NCBI GenBank assembly: GCA_002418285.1 | Contig: DIDT01000067.1 | Location: 124,001-188,000 of the forward strand | DNA length: 64,000 nucleotides | Direction of reading: 5' to 3' | Source of the DNA: Phycisphaerales bacterium UBA5793 | GTDB lineage: Bacteria > Planctomycetota > Phycisphaerae > Phycisphaerales > UBA5793 | Shown here: positions 1-10,652 of the stretch, piece by piece | Layout: each line of letters begins with the position of its first letter | How positions within the stretch are numbered: the first letter of the stretch is position 1 | The notes under the pieces: model-generated | Database searches by the model: none | The model's input: the letters and a program-made list of their open reading frames with translations, nothing else | What the model was told of the DNA's origin: nothing | Position numbers and translations under genes: made by a program

Positions 1-1
1 C

Positions 2-574
2 GTCTGGATGCACCCCGAAGATGCACAGTTGCTCGGTGTGCACACGACCGATCTCATCCGCGTCGCCACGCGCATCGGCTACTTCATCAACAAAGTCTGG
101 GTGACCGAAGGCATGCGCCCCGGCGTGATCGCCTGCTCACACCACCTCGGCCGCTGGCGCCTCTTTGACGACCTGGGCGGCGATCGCATGGCCGCGTGCA
201 AGGTCGCGCGCGAGGAAATCGCGCCCGGCCAGTTCCGTTTCCGCAAGATCGAGAAGATCCACGCCTACGCGAGCAAAGACCCCGATACCAAACGCATCTG
301 GTGGTCTGATGGCGGCGTGCACCAGAACCTCACCTTCCCCGTCCAGCCCGATCCTATTTCCGGCATGCACTGCTGGCACCAGGCCGTCACGATCTCGCGC
401 GCCGCGCCCGACGACCAGTACGGCGACGTCTTCGTCGACACCAACAAGTCGATGGAGGTCTATCGCGAGTGGCTCGCCAAAACGCGCCCGGGCCCCGGCC
501 CCGGCGGCCTGCGCCGCCCGCTCTGGTTCGCTCGCGCCGTGCGTCCCGCCGCCGATGCGTATCGCGCGACCTGA
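2..574 (+). CDS. Molybdopterin-dependent oxidoreductase, C-terminal fragment (partial)
   Basis: The frame is already open at the left edge, so the N-terminus and most of the enzyme lie outside the window. The 190 residues seen match the C-terminal molybdopterin-dinucleotide-binding domain of formate-dehydrogenase-like enzymes. It begins with the usual HPEDAQLLGVHTTDLIRV barrel, followed by VWVTEGMRPGVIACSHHLGRW and a late histidine/tryptophan segment GMHCWHQAVTI. In the family this domain clamps the Mo cofactor; the catalytic and Fe-S parts are not visible, so the substrate (formate or another small molecule) cannot be assigned. It is followed by a convergent TauE/SafE gene only 21 bases away. 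The family assignment is good, the substrate unknown. Confidence 0.85.
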   Translation, partial: VWMHPEDAQLLGVHTTDLIRVATRIGYFINKVWVTEGMRPGVIACSHHLGRWRLFDDLGGDRMAACKVAREEIAPGQFRFRKIEKIHAYASKDPDTKRIWWSDGGVHQNLTFPVQPDPISGMHCWHQAVTISRAAPDDQYGDVFVDTNKSMEVYREWLAKTRPGPGPGGLRRPLWFARAVRPAADAYRAT

Positions 575-595
575 AAGTCGCAACTCAACACGCGT

Positions 596-1408
596 TCACA
601 GCACGCCGAGCATCTGCAGGCTCACCCAGATCAGCAGCACCATGAACGCCCCGCGCAGCAGGCGCTCGGGTAGCGCGTGTGAGAGACCAGCCCCGGCAAA
701 CGCCCCGATCATCGCCGTCGGCGCGACGCACAAAGCGATGGCTACGCTCAACCGATAGTCAAGATTCAGCGGCTCGCCGTTGGCGCCGACCAGCGTCTGG
801 AGATCCCAATTCTTCTGAAAGGCGCCGAAGGACGACGTGATGCACATCACAGCGCTGCTTGTGGCGATCGCCTGGCGCACGGGCAGGTGGCAGATGCGCT
901 GCAGCAACGGCACGGCAATCGGTCCGCCTCCGATCCCCAGTAACCCGCCGAAGAAACCCATCAGTCCGCCAACAGAGCCGACGGCCGACCATCGGATGTT
1001 CGGCTCGCGCACGTCCGTTCGGCCGCGATCCCGGAACAGCCGAAGGCCGTAGACAACGAAGACAACCAGAAGAAACAACCCGAAAATCCGCTTGAGCGTC
1101 GAACCATCGAACTGATTGCCCACCAGAACGCCAACGATCATGCACAGCAGACCGGCCGGCAGCATCCGCCGCATCACGTCCCATCGAACCGCTTGTGCCC
1201 GATGATGCTTGACCAGCGACAGGGTCGCCACAAAGACATTGACGATCATCGCGGCCGCCTGAGAGACGTGCTGATCGTGCCCGAGCGCGAGCGTCAGCAC
1301 CGGAATGATGATGAGCGACCCGCCCGTGCCCATGACGCCACCGAGGCAGCCGGCAACCAGCCCCGCCAAAACAAGTTGCCACATCTCGACAATCCCGATT
1401 CCGAGCAT
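596..1408 (-). CDS. TauE/SafE (TSUP) family membrane transporter
   Basis: This 270-residue hydrophobic protein has the internal-duplication signature of the TSUP family. A glycine-rich motif GGVMGTGGSLIIIP sits near the N-terminus and a second one, GGLLGIGGGPIAVPLL, in the second half, each inside predicted membrane segments (about 7-8 helices). TSUP proteins are inner-membrane exporters or importers of sulfite, sulfoacetate, sulfonates or other organic anions; the substrate here cannot be told. The start ATG at 1408 gives the normal family length, and an internal Met nine codons in is an alternative. The gene faces the molybdoenzyme end and is divergent from the methyltransferase at 1628. 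Confidence 0.88.
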   Translation of the reverse strand: MLGIGIVEMWQLVLAGLVAGCLGGVMGTGGSLIIIPVLTLALGHDQHVSQAAAMIVNVFVATLSLVKHHRAQAVRWDVMRRMLPAGLLCMIVGVLVGNQFDGSTLKRIFGLFLLVVFVVYGLRLFRDRGRTDVREPNIRWSAVGSVGGLMGFFGGLLGIGGGPIAVPLLQRICHLPVRQAIATSSAVMCITSSFGAFQKNWDLQTLVGANGEPLNLDYRLSVAIALCVAPTAMIGAFAGAGLSHALPERLLRGAFMVLLIWVSLQMLGVL

Positions 1409-1627
1409 CGCAGAGTGTATCCTCGCAACACCTCACACGATGCAACGCAGACACAACGCATCGCATACGCCGTTTTGGGCCATTTCCAAAGAAAACCGTT
1501 GACTCTCCGCGTGTGCTCCGTATGGTGAGGTGTTGAGCTGCGCGCGTGGCTTGCACCGTTCATCAGGCGCTGCGCGATCAAGCGGCCGACACGCTTAGTC
1601 TACGTTCATCTTCCAAGGAGCCCGACG

Positions 1628-2416
1628 ATGTCACTGACATCCGCGTCTACGCACCATTTGACCGACCAGGTCGCTCAGTTCCATCTTCGCTTTCCCATCG
1701 ACTCGGATGATCTCGATCAGGACCAGGAGTGGTGCGAGTTTCGCATCGATGGCGAAGATGATTGGAGTCGGATCCGCTTTCACAACTACCACGAGATCTA
1801 CGAAGTGCCCGGTCTCTACGAGGCCCTCTTCTACCAGTGCCTCAAGTGCTGTTCGCCATACCGCGTTGTGCAGCTGCTCAATGATGTGCTCATGGACGAC
1901 CCACACCACATGGAAGACCTGCGCGTGATCGACCTCGGCGCAGGCAACGGCATGGTCGGGCAGGAACTGCGCAACGTCGGCGTCCAGAAAATCGTCGGCG
2001 TCGACATCATCCCTGAAGCCCGCGAAGCAACCTACCGCGATCGCCCCGGCATCTACGACGACTACATCATCACCGACATGACCGATCTCGATGAATCCAC
2101 GCGCCAACACCTGCGCACTGCCGAGCCCAACTGTCTGACCACCGTCGCCGCTCTGGGCTACGGCGACATCCCGACCGACGCGTTCATAGAGGCCTACAAC
2201 CTCATCGATACGCCCGGCTGGCTCGCTTTCAATATCAAACAGGACTTCCTCGACGACATGGAAGATGACACCGGCTTCGCAGGCCTCGTCCGCAAGCTGA
2301 TGCGCAAGAAGTACATCGAGATCCACGCCTACCGGCGCTACTGCCACCGCCTGAGTATTCACGGCGAACCACTCTTCTACGTCGCCATGGTCGCCCGCAA
2401 ACTCAAGCCGATCTGA
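1628..2416 (+). CDS. Class I SAM-dependent methyltransferase, substrate unknown
   Basis: The 262-residue protein carries a Rossmann SAM-binding motif I (VIDLGAGNGMVGQEL, about residues 100-114), followed by an acidic strand-2 end (IVGVDIIPEAREA) and a motif-IV-like DMTDLDE. The N-terminal 90 residues are acidic and contain a YHEIYEVPGLYEALFYQ segment seen upstream of the SAM fold in some small-molecule methyltransferases. An AAGGAG ribosome site lies 8-9 bases before the ATG. It is not obviously operonic: a palindromic repeat separates it from the copper ATPase. The substrate is not predictable from sequence. Confidence 0.8.
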   Translation: MSLTSASTHHLTDQVAQFHLRFPIDSDDLDQDQEWCEFRIDGEDDWSRIRFHNYHEIYEVPGLYEALFYQCLKCCSPYRVVQLLNDVLMDDPHHMEDLRVIDLGAGNGMVGQELRNVGVQKIVGVDIIPEAREATYRDRPGIYDDYIITDMTDLDESTRQHLRTAEPNCLTTVAALGYGDIPTDAFIEAYNLIDTPGWLAFNIKQDFLDDMEDDTGFAGLVRKLMRKKYIEIHAYRRYCHRLSIHGEPLFYVAMVARKLKPI

Positions 2417-2441
2417 GACAGACCACCGATTCATGCCCAAT

Positions 2442-2473
2442 GTTTGGCGGCGACGCGCGCGTCGCCGCTAAAC
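2442..2473. repeat. 32-bp dispersed palindrome, copy 1
   Basis: Two 15-base arms (GTTTGGCGGCGACGC and GCGTCGCCGCTAAAC) flank a 2-base centre, with one mismatch between arms. A second copy is at 12033-12064. Both are intergenic. This copy lies in the 63-base gap between the methyltransferase and the copper ATPase, so it could act as a REP-like element or as an RNA hairpin between the two genes. Confidence 0.8.
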
Positions 2474-2479
2474 TTCATT

Positions 2480-4735
<2,256 letters not shown>

Positions 4736-4755
4736 CCGCAACGCGAAGACTCTCC

Positions 4756-5700
4756 TCAGTGCAGCGCTTCGCCCAATCGTCCGCCGCACTTGGCAAGTCG
4801 CGCCTCGGCCGTCGCGCGCACCACCCCGCAGCGGTGCATCACGATCGCCGTCTTCACCGTTCCGCCCGCCGCGTCGAGCAGTGCCAACGCCGCAGCGCGA
4901 TCAAGATCCGTCAGCGTCATGATGATCCGCGCCGCCCGGTCGCGCAGTTTGTCGTTCGTGGCGCGCAGATCGACCATCAGATTCTCGTACACCCGCCCGC
5001 TGCGAGTCATCAATGTCGTCGAGATCGTGTTGAGCGCCAGCTTTGTCGCCGTACCCGCCTTCAGGCGCGTTGAGCCCGTGAGCACTTCAGGGCCCGTTTC
5101 CAGCACGATCAGATGATCAGCAGATGTGGGCCTCTCCATCTCACTGCACGCAAGCAAACCTGTAATTGCGCGTCCCCCTCTGGCGCCATCGCTTCCGCAG
5201 CCCTTCACGAACTCCAGCGCTCCCAGCACATAAGGCGTCGTCCCACCCGCCGCGATTCCGAGCACCGCATCATCAGCAGTCAACTGAAGCGCCGTCAGCA
5301 CCGCATCCGCGCCGTGCCGATCATCCTCCATCCCTTCGCTGCTCTTTCGCAGCGATGCGTCCCCACCTGCGATAATCCCGATGATCCGATCGGGCGGCAC
5401 CTGGAACGTCGGCGGCGTTTCCGAGGCGTCGAGCACACCGAGCCGACCCGAGGTACCCGCGCCAACGTAGATCAGGCGCCCGCCGCGCACGAAACCCGGC
5501 TCGATTGCCTCGATGAATGCGATCAGCGCCGGCCGCGCCCGTTCCATCGCGTCAAACACAGCGCGATCTTCACGCTGCATCACCTCAACGCACTGGGCCA
5601 CGCTCAACTCGTGCAGGTCCATCGTGCGCTCGTTGCGATGCTCCGTCCGCACGTGGCTGCGGTCAGGTGGATTGGAAGACGATGAGCCCGGTATGCTCAC
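4756..5700 (-). CDS. murQ: N-acetylmuramic acid 6-phosphate etherase
   Basis: MurQ cleaves the D-lactyl ether of MurNAc-6-phosphate to GlcNAc-6-phosphate and lactate in the cytoplasm. The conserved SIS-fold signature VGAGTSGRLGVLDASETPP and the family block AGGDASLRKSSEGMEDD are present, and the family N-terminal TEHRN...MDLHELS is intact. I choose the GTG at 5700, which gives 314 residues (family about 300) and overlaps the anmK stop in a GTGA arrangement, suggesting translational coupling; a second GTG at 5652 is possible. It is the last gene of the amino-sugar operon and takes the product of AnmK directly. Confidence 0.93.
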   Translation of the reverse strand: MSIPGSSSSNPPDRSHVRTEHRNERTMDLHELSVAQCVEVMQREDRAVFDAMERARPALIAFIEAIEPGFVRGGRLIYVGAGTSGRLGVLDASETPPTFQVPPDRIIGIIAGGDASLRKSSEGMEDDRHGADAVLTALQLTADDAVLGIAAGGTTPYVLGALEFVKGCGSDGARGGRAITGLLACSEMERPTSADHLIVLETGPEVLTGSTRLKAGTATKLALNTISTTLMTRSGRVYENLMVDLRATNDKLRDRAARIIMTLTDLDRAAALALLDAAGGTVKTAIVMHRCGVVRATAEARLAKCGGRLGEALH

Positions 5701-6842
5701 GGGTACACCCACGAACCCGCCACCGGCGCCGGACCACTCAGCCTCGTTACCTGCGGCAGCGTAATGGGAATCCGCTCCTGGCACAGCGCACCAAGGATGG
5801 CCATGGCCATCGCTTCGCGGTACGGCGCAGGCACATCAAGATCATCGCTGCGATTCACGGGCGCTCTCGATCGCTTCTGGAACTCGCCCAGCAGCGCCTT
5901 GTTGAGCACGCCGCCCCCCGAAAGGATCAACCGATCGACCGGTCCGATGTGATCCAGCGCCACGGTCGCCAGCGCGGCGCATGCCGAGCGCACAAGCGTC
6001 GATCGCGGATCGGTCTTAACCGCGCTGCCATCCCGGGCCTGACTCTTCCTAATCCCGTCAAGGCGCTCCGCCAGCTCGTCATCCGTGCCCAGCGACCGGC
6101 CGAGCCCGACCTGATTCTCGAACATCTCGACGAATTGCTGGAAGCAGGCGTCATCGACCTGTCCCGCCAGCGCCTGCGACCCGCCTTCATCAAACGGCAG
6201 GTTGAACAGCAGCCGGGCCAGTCCGTCGAGCACGTGATTGCACGCACAGATGTCGCCGGCCCGGATGTCATCGACCACCTTGTAATGCTCCTGCCGCGCC
6301 GTCTTGGGCGGCAGCGTGGTGTAGTTGCAGAATCCGCCGAGATTGAGCACGCCGCGCCGCTCCTTGAGATCGCGAAACATGATGTAGTCTGCAATCGGCG
6401 TGATCGGCGCCCCCTGCCCTCCGCTGGCCACGTCCGCCGCGCGGAAGTTGCACACAACCGGCAGACACACTTCACGCGCCACCATCGCCGGTTCGAACAA
6501 CTGCCACGTCAGCGGCGGCGCGTGGAACACCGTCTGCCCGTGCACCGCTACAAGGTCGGCTATATCGCGCCCGATCGCCTCGCGAATTGCCGCCACGTGC
6601 AGCAGACCAAAGTCGCGGCTGAGTTCGGCAATCGCTCGCGCCGTCATCGCTTCCTGCTGCGCAAATCGCCGCAGTCGATCACCCAGCGAACCAAGTGAAT
6701 GACTCACGGCGCGCACCAGTCGGGCCCGCATGTCCAACCCGCTGCCACCGATCTCAACCAGAGCCACGTCGAGCGCATCAATGCTCGTGCCTGTCATGCA
6801 ACCCACGACCAGCCGCGTACTGCTCATGCTCTTGCCCGCCAT
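5697..6842 (-). CDS. anmK: Anhydro-N-acetylmuramic acid kinase
   Basis: This 381-residue kinase phosphorylates and opens 1,6-anhydro-MurNAc to MurNAc-6-phosphate using ATP, feeding MurQ. The N-terminus has the family phosphate-binding turn CMTGTSIDALDVALVEI. Further on come DLVAVHGQTVFHAPP, GQGAPITPIADY, GVLNLGGFCNYT and the C-terminal ILSGGGVLNKAL, all characteristic of the ASKHA-fold AnmK family, and the length is typical. It starts 18 bases after the GH20 gene and ends overlapping murQ. Finding AnmK and MurQ together strongly indicates recycling of peptidoglycan anhydro-sugars. Confidence 0.94.
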   Translation of the reverse strand: MAGKSMSSTRLVVGCMTGTSIDALDVALVEIGGSGLDMRARLVRAVSHSLGSLGDRLRRFAQQEAMTARAIAELSRDFGLLHVAAIREAIGRDIADLVAVHGQTVFHAPPLTWQLFEPAMVAREVCLPVVCNFRAADVASGGQGAPITPIADYIMFRDLKERRGVLNLGGFCNYTTLPPKTARQEHYKVVDDIRAGDICACNHVLDGLARLLFNLPFDEGGSQALAGQVDDACFQQFVEMFENQVGLGRSLGTDDELAERLDGIRKSQARDGSAVKTDPRSTLVRSACAALATVALDHIGPVDRLILSGGGVLNKALLGEFQKRSRAPVNRSDDLDVPAPYREAMAMAILGALCQERIPITLPQVTRLSGPAPVAGSWVYP

Positions 6843-6860
6843 CTCCCGGCTGACCGGCGC

Positions 6861-8744
6861 TCAAACGGCCCGTTCGAGTTCCTCGGCCACCACCTCATAG
6901 TATCGGCAACTCTCCGCCAAACCCCCTGCCCGGCAGCGCTCCAGCCACAACCGGCGGTGCTCGCTGATGATTTGGCGGACATCGCAAGCCAGTTTGCCGC
7001 AACTGATCCCTGCTTGCCCCCTTCGCATCAATGCCCGATCAATCGCCACTCGGGAGACCTCCAGCGTGAGGAGTAGTTCCTCGCGCATCAGCCCATCCTC
7101 AAATTGCGGCATCGACGCTGACAACTCGCTCAGCCGATCGCGCACCGCCAGCCAGTTCGTCATCGCTCCGCGAAAGTGCGGCTCAATCGACAGCGGCTCG
7201 TGCAAGTCAACGAACATCGCGCTCGTATTGAGGAGGCGCTCCCCGACCGATCCGTCGCGCAAGGCAAGGTCAAGATCGCCCAGCCCCTCCATCCATCGGC
7301 CGAGTTTGCCGGTCGTATCACCCATCAACTGAATCCACGCCGCCCGTGCATCAAACTGATCGGCCGCATCGGCGTTCCACGCCACCGCCGCACCATCCGC
7401 CAGGCCGTGCAGCGCCACCGGCCATTGCTGCCGGTGCCCGTGATCGCCCCAATCGGTGACAAGATACCCTGTGGCGCCGTGAGCCAGGCCGGCTCGCGCC
7501 GCCGCCACCAGGTTGCCGCGCCGCTCAGTCGTGCGACCCGTGATGCTCCGCCAGCTGCTCGTGCCGGGACACATCCAGATTTCGCGCTCCCCGTGCGTCG
7601 ACCCGCGAATCGCCCGACACCACCTGTCGAACGGCGCATCCGCCTCGTATCCCCACACCAGCGCCACGAGATTTTCATCGAGCAGGTCCAGCGCCGCCGG
7701 CTCGCGCAGCGCGATGTCCGCCCAGAACATCGGCTGCGCTGGTTCACCGCGACTTGCCTGAACCTGTTTCCGCGCGATTGCCGCCACCGCGTTGACATAC
7801 TCCGCGTACACCGCCGCCCGCCCGCGCTGCGACACCGTATCCCGACTGCGTCCGGCCCCAACGTCAAACGTCTCATCGCAGCCAATGTTCACCCGCGGCG
7901 ACGCAAAGCACGGCAACAACTGCCCGAGCAGATCATCCACGAATTCCAATGACGCCGGATCGACCGGACACAAACTGAACGGCCCGCTTCGCGGCACCCG
8001 CACTTCACCATTATCGAACACCCACTCCCCACGCGTCTCCGCCAGCGGCGCATAACGCGGCAACTTCAACCACCGCGTCAAGTGCCCGAAGCAGTTCTGA
8101 TTCGCCGCGAGTTCAATGCCGCGATCGGCCGCCAACTTACTGAGCGTGACAATCTCCTCCGCCGTCAGCGGTGAAGCATCGCGCCAGACTTCCTCGTGCC
8201 CGATGTATGCAAACGTGTGCTCCATGTAGAGTTGAAGGTGATTGATCTTGAGCGCTGCAAGCTGCCCGATGATCTCTCGCAGCATATCCATCGTCGGCAC
8301 GCGATCGCGAGAAACATCCAGCATGACTCCGCGAATTGCAAACGCCGGCTCGTCTTCGATCACCATCTCGCGAATCGTCCACCCGAGTTGTGCGCAGCGC
8401 ATGATCTGTCGCAGCGTCACCAGCCCATACCGTGCCCCGCTTACGCTCGTTGCTTCGACCCGCGCCAACCACTTGCGCTCTCCCCTGCCCTGCGCCATCT
8501 CCAGTCGATACGACTGCCCTCGAATGCTCCCCGGATCAACGCCCGATTCCGTCACGCGCACCAGAACGTCGGCCGACGTTTCGTTGTCCGCCTCGAACCA
8601 CTCCACCCCGTCCTCGAGTGCAGCCACATCGCACAGTTCACCCCCAGCCACATGAATGCTGTGTTTACCGACCGGCAACGCCACCGCCCCACCCGTCACG
8701 CGCACACTCTTCGGCGTCGGAATCAGCGGCAGCGGCTCACTCAT
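6861..8744 (-). CDS. Glycoside hydrolase family 20, predicted cytosolic beta-N-acetylhexosaminidase
   Basis: The 627-residue protein has an N-terminal GH20b-like region (LIPTPKSVRVTGG...GARYGLVTLRQI) and a TIM barrel beginning at IRGVMLDVSRDRVPTMDML. The catalytic Asp-Glu pair of GH20 is visible as GCDETFD (D290-E291), used in substrate-assisted hydrolysis of terminal GlcNAc. There is no signal peptide, so it should work in the cytoplasm. Its ATG overlaps the stop of the upstream symporter by four bases. With AnmK and MurQ downstream, I infer it splits an imported GlcNAc-anhydroMurNAc disaccharide, the job NagZ (GH3) does in enterobacteria. The substrate is inferred from context. Confidence 0.85.
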   Translation of the reverse strand: MSEPLPLIPTPKSVRVTGGAVALPVGKHSIHVAGGELCDVAALEDGVEWFEADNETSADVLVRVTESGVDPGSIRGQSYRLEMAQGRGERKWLARVEATSVSGARYGLVTLRQIMRCAQLGWTIREMVIEDEPAFAIRGVMLDVSRDRVPTMDMLREIIGQLAALKINHLQLYMEHTFAYIGHEEVWRDASPLTAEEIVTLSKLAADRGIELAANQNCFGHLTRWLKLPRYAPLAETRGEWVFDNGEVRVPRSGPFSLCPVDPASLEFVDDLLGQLLPCFASPRVNIGCDETFDVGAGRSRDTVSQRGRAAVYAEYVNAVAAIARKQVQASRGEPAQPMFWADIALREPAALDLLDENLVALVWGYEADAPFDRWCRAIRGSTHGEREIWMCPGTSSWRSITGRTTERRGNLVAAARAGLAHGATGYLVTDWGDHGHRQQWPVALHGLADGAAVAWNADAADQFDARAAWIQLMGDTTGKLGRWMEGLGDLDLALRDGSVGERLLNTSAMFVDLHEPLSIEPHFRGAMTNWLAVRDRLSELSASMPQFEDGLMREELLLTLEVSRVAIDRALMRRGQAGISCGKLACDVRQIISEHRRLWLERCRAGGLAESCRYYEVVAEELERAV

Positions 8745-10339
8745 CGCGCCTCATCATTCGACGCCAGACCGTCGGCCGCCAGCCCCGCCGGACCCGAGAT
8801 GCACACCACCAGCGCCACCGCCGTGCTCGCCAGCAGCCGCCACGGATACGCCGGCTTCATCTCCACCAGAAACGCCGGCTTGAGACTCTCAAACATTCCC
8901 GGCGTCAGGTAGATCGCCATCGCCGTCCCGACCACGAGCGCCGCCATCGCGCTGACGCTGTTGCCCAGCCGCGTGAAGATCGCCACCAGAAACACCGCCA
9001 GCAACCCCGGGTACGCATACGTCATCACCGATAGCGCAAAATCGATCAGCGACTGGTTCGTGCTCTGATGCCAGCTCATGCACAACCCCGCAAAGACCGT
9101 CAGCACCACCCCCCACCCCACGACAGCCGCGCGCCCGACGACCAGGTAGTGCGAATCCTCGCGCCCGCGCACGACATGCTTGTACACGTCGTTGGTAAAC
9201 GCCGACGCCATCGCGTTGAGCGACGAGTTGATCGTCGACAGCCCCGCAGCGAATAACCCCGCCATCATCAGCCCCGGCAACCCCGCCGGCAGTTCATTCA
9301 AGATGAAATTCAGAAACACCTCGCGCGTGTCATCCACTCCCGCATGCGGCCCCGCCGCGCCCATCACGTCCGGCCGGTTGTAAAACACAAACAGTAGCAA
9401 CCCGATCAGCATGAACACAAACGTCACCGGCAATCCGACAACGATCGCCCCGATGACGCTCCGACTCCCCTTGAGCGCCGACTGGCACGTCAGCGTCCGC
9501 TGCGCCAGATCGTGATCCGTCCCGTACGCCGCGATGTTGAACAGCACAAACCCCGTCAGCGCCGTCCACAGCGTGTAACTCGACGCAGGATTCGCCGACA
9601 CATCCAGCAGCGCCAGCTTCGACGGCGCCCCGTCGCCCGGCGTTCGCAGCACATCAACCAGCTCTCCCGCCCCAATCGGTATGCGATCCAGCAGCACCGC
9701 CGCCGCGATCACCGCCGCGCCGACGAACACCACTGTCTGAATCACGTCCGTCCAGATCACGCTCGCCACACCGCCGACAAACGTGTACCCGATTCCCGCG
9801 ATCATGAAAAGCAGCACCGCCAGCAGCACATGCCGCGCTTCGATGTCGCCGAACACGATGAGCGACGCCGGGATCGCCGCAATGTACACGCGCGACCCGC
9901 TCGCCAGCACCCGCCCGAGCATGTACATCACGCTCGAACACAGCCGCGCCGTCGGCCCGAAGCGCCGCTCGAGCAGTTCATACACCGTGCTCACGTTGTA
10001 GCGATAAAACACCGGGATGAAAAACGCAGCCACGATCAACACTGCGATGATCGCCCCGATGTTCGCCGACAAGTACGTCAGGTTCCCGCGGTACGACTGC
10101 TCAGGTCCGCCGATGAACGTCGCCGCGCTCAGCGACGTCGCCAGCACCGAGATCGCCACCGCCCAGGCCGGCACGTTTCGCCCACCCAGAAAGTAATCAT
10201 CCGTGCTGTCGTGCTTGCGCCGCGAGACCAGCCAGCCCGTCACCACCAGCAGCGCACCATACCCTAGCAGCACCAGCCAGTCGACACCTGCCAGCCGACT
10301 GACCGCCGAGATGTGTTCAATGGGTTCCGGCGTAGGCAC
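8741..10339 (-). CDS. Sodium:solute symporter (SSS family), putative amino-sugar importer
   Basis: The 532-residue, about 13-helix protein has SSS-family features: RRKHDSTDDYFLGGRNVPAW after helix 1, SVLATSLSAATFIGGPEQSY in helix 2 and the sodium-site helix GLSTINSSLNAMASAFTND. The GTG at 10339 is preceded by GGGAG at proper spacing. It is the first gene of the four-gene operon and overlaps the GH20 gene by ATGA. In other bacteria anhydro-muropeptides enter through AmpG or a PTS (MurP); here an SSS carrier is the only transporter in the operon, so it is the candidate importer. The substrate is inference from context only. Confidence 0.87.
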   Translation of the reverse strand: MPTPEPIEHISAVSRLAGVDWLVLLGYGALLVVTGWLVSRRKHDSTDDYFLGGRNVPAWAVAISVLATSLSAATFIGGPEQSYRGNLTYLSANIGAIIAVLIVAAFFIPVFYRYNVSTVYELLERRFGPTARLCSSVMYMLGRVLASGSRVYIAAIPASLIVFGDIEARHVLLAVLLFMIAGIGYTFVGGVASVIWTDVIQTVVFVGAAVIAAAVLLDRIPIGAGELVDVLRTPGDGAPSKLALLDVSANPASSYTLWTALTGFVLFNIAAYGTDHDLAQRTLTCQSALKGSRSVIGAIVVGLPVTFVFMLIGLLLFVFYNRPDVMGAAGPHAGVDDTREVFLNFILNELPAGLPGLMMAGLFAAGLSTINSSLNAMASAFTNDVYKHVVRGREDSHYLVVGRAAVVGWGVVLTVFAGLCMSWHQSTNQSLIDFALSVMTYAYPGLLAVFLVAIFTRLGNSVSAMAALVVGTAMAIYLTPGMFESLKPAFLVEMKPAYPWRLLASTAVALVVCISGPAGLAADGLASNDEAR

Positions 10340-10567
10340 GCGCTCTCCCGCCGAACGGCAGGGTCAACCAATCGCAACGGGGTGCCGTGGTCTAAGCGAG
10401 GCTCTGCGAGCGCAGGCCACGCGGGCGTGCAAACCGGGGTCGACGAATCACCCCGCTCGACCGCAGCGCCATCGCATGGCCTTTACGCCGCTCCGTCTCC
10501 GGCGTCGCTTCGTTCAGACCATGGCACCCAACGGGATATCCATCGGCCGGTGCGCCAAGTCACCGCC
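10340..10567. other. Non-coding stretch between the symporter operon and the sigma-factor terminator
   Basis: No supportable gene. It should contain the promoter of the symporter operon (minus strand), but no convincing -35/-10 pair stands out. The only clear element is the GGGAG ribosome site just upstream of the GTG start. Confidence 0.5.
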
Positions 10568-10606
10568 AAAAACAACAGCGCCCCAGACTTTCGTCAAAGG
10601 GCGCTG
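10568..10606 (-). terminator. Rho-independent terminator of the sigma-factor gene
   Basis: Read on the minus strand, the arms CAGCGCCC and GGGCGCTG form an 8-bp stem with an internal CTTT/AAAG pairing, followed by TTGTTTTT. It lies 47-85 bases after the sigma-factor stop codon. Confidence 0.8.
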
Positions 10607-10652
10607 CGAAGGAGAGAGAGACTTGTTTGCGCCCGTCTATTCTCACGAACCG

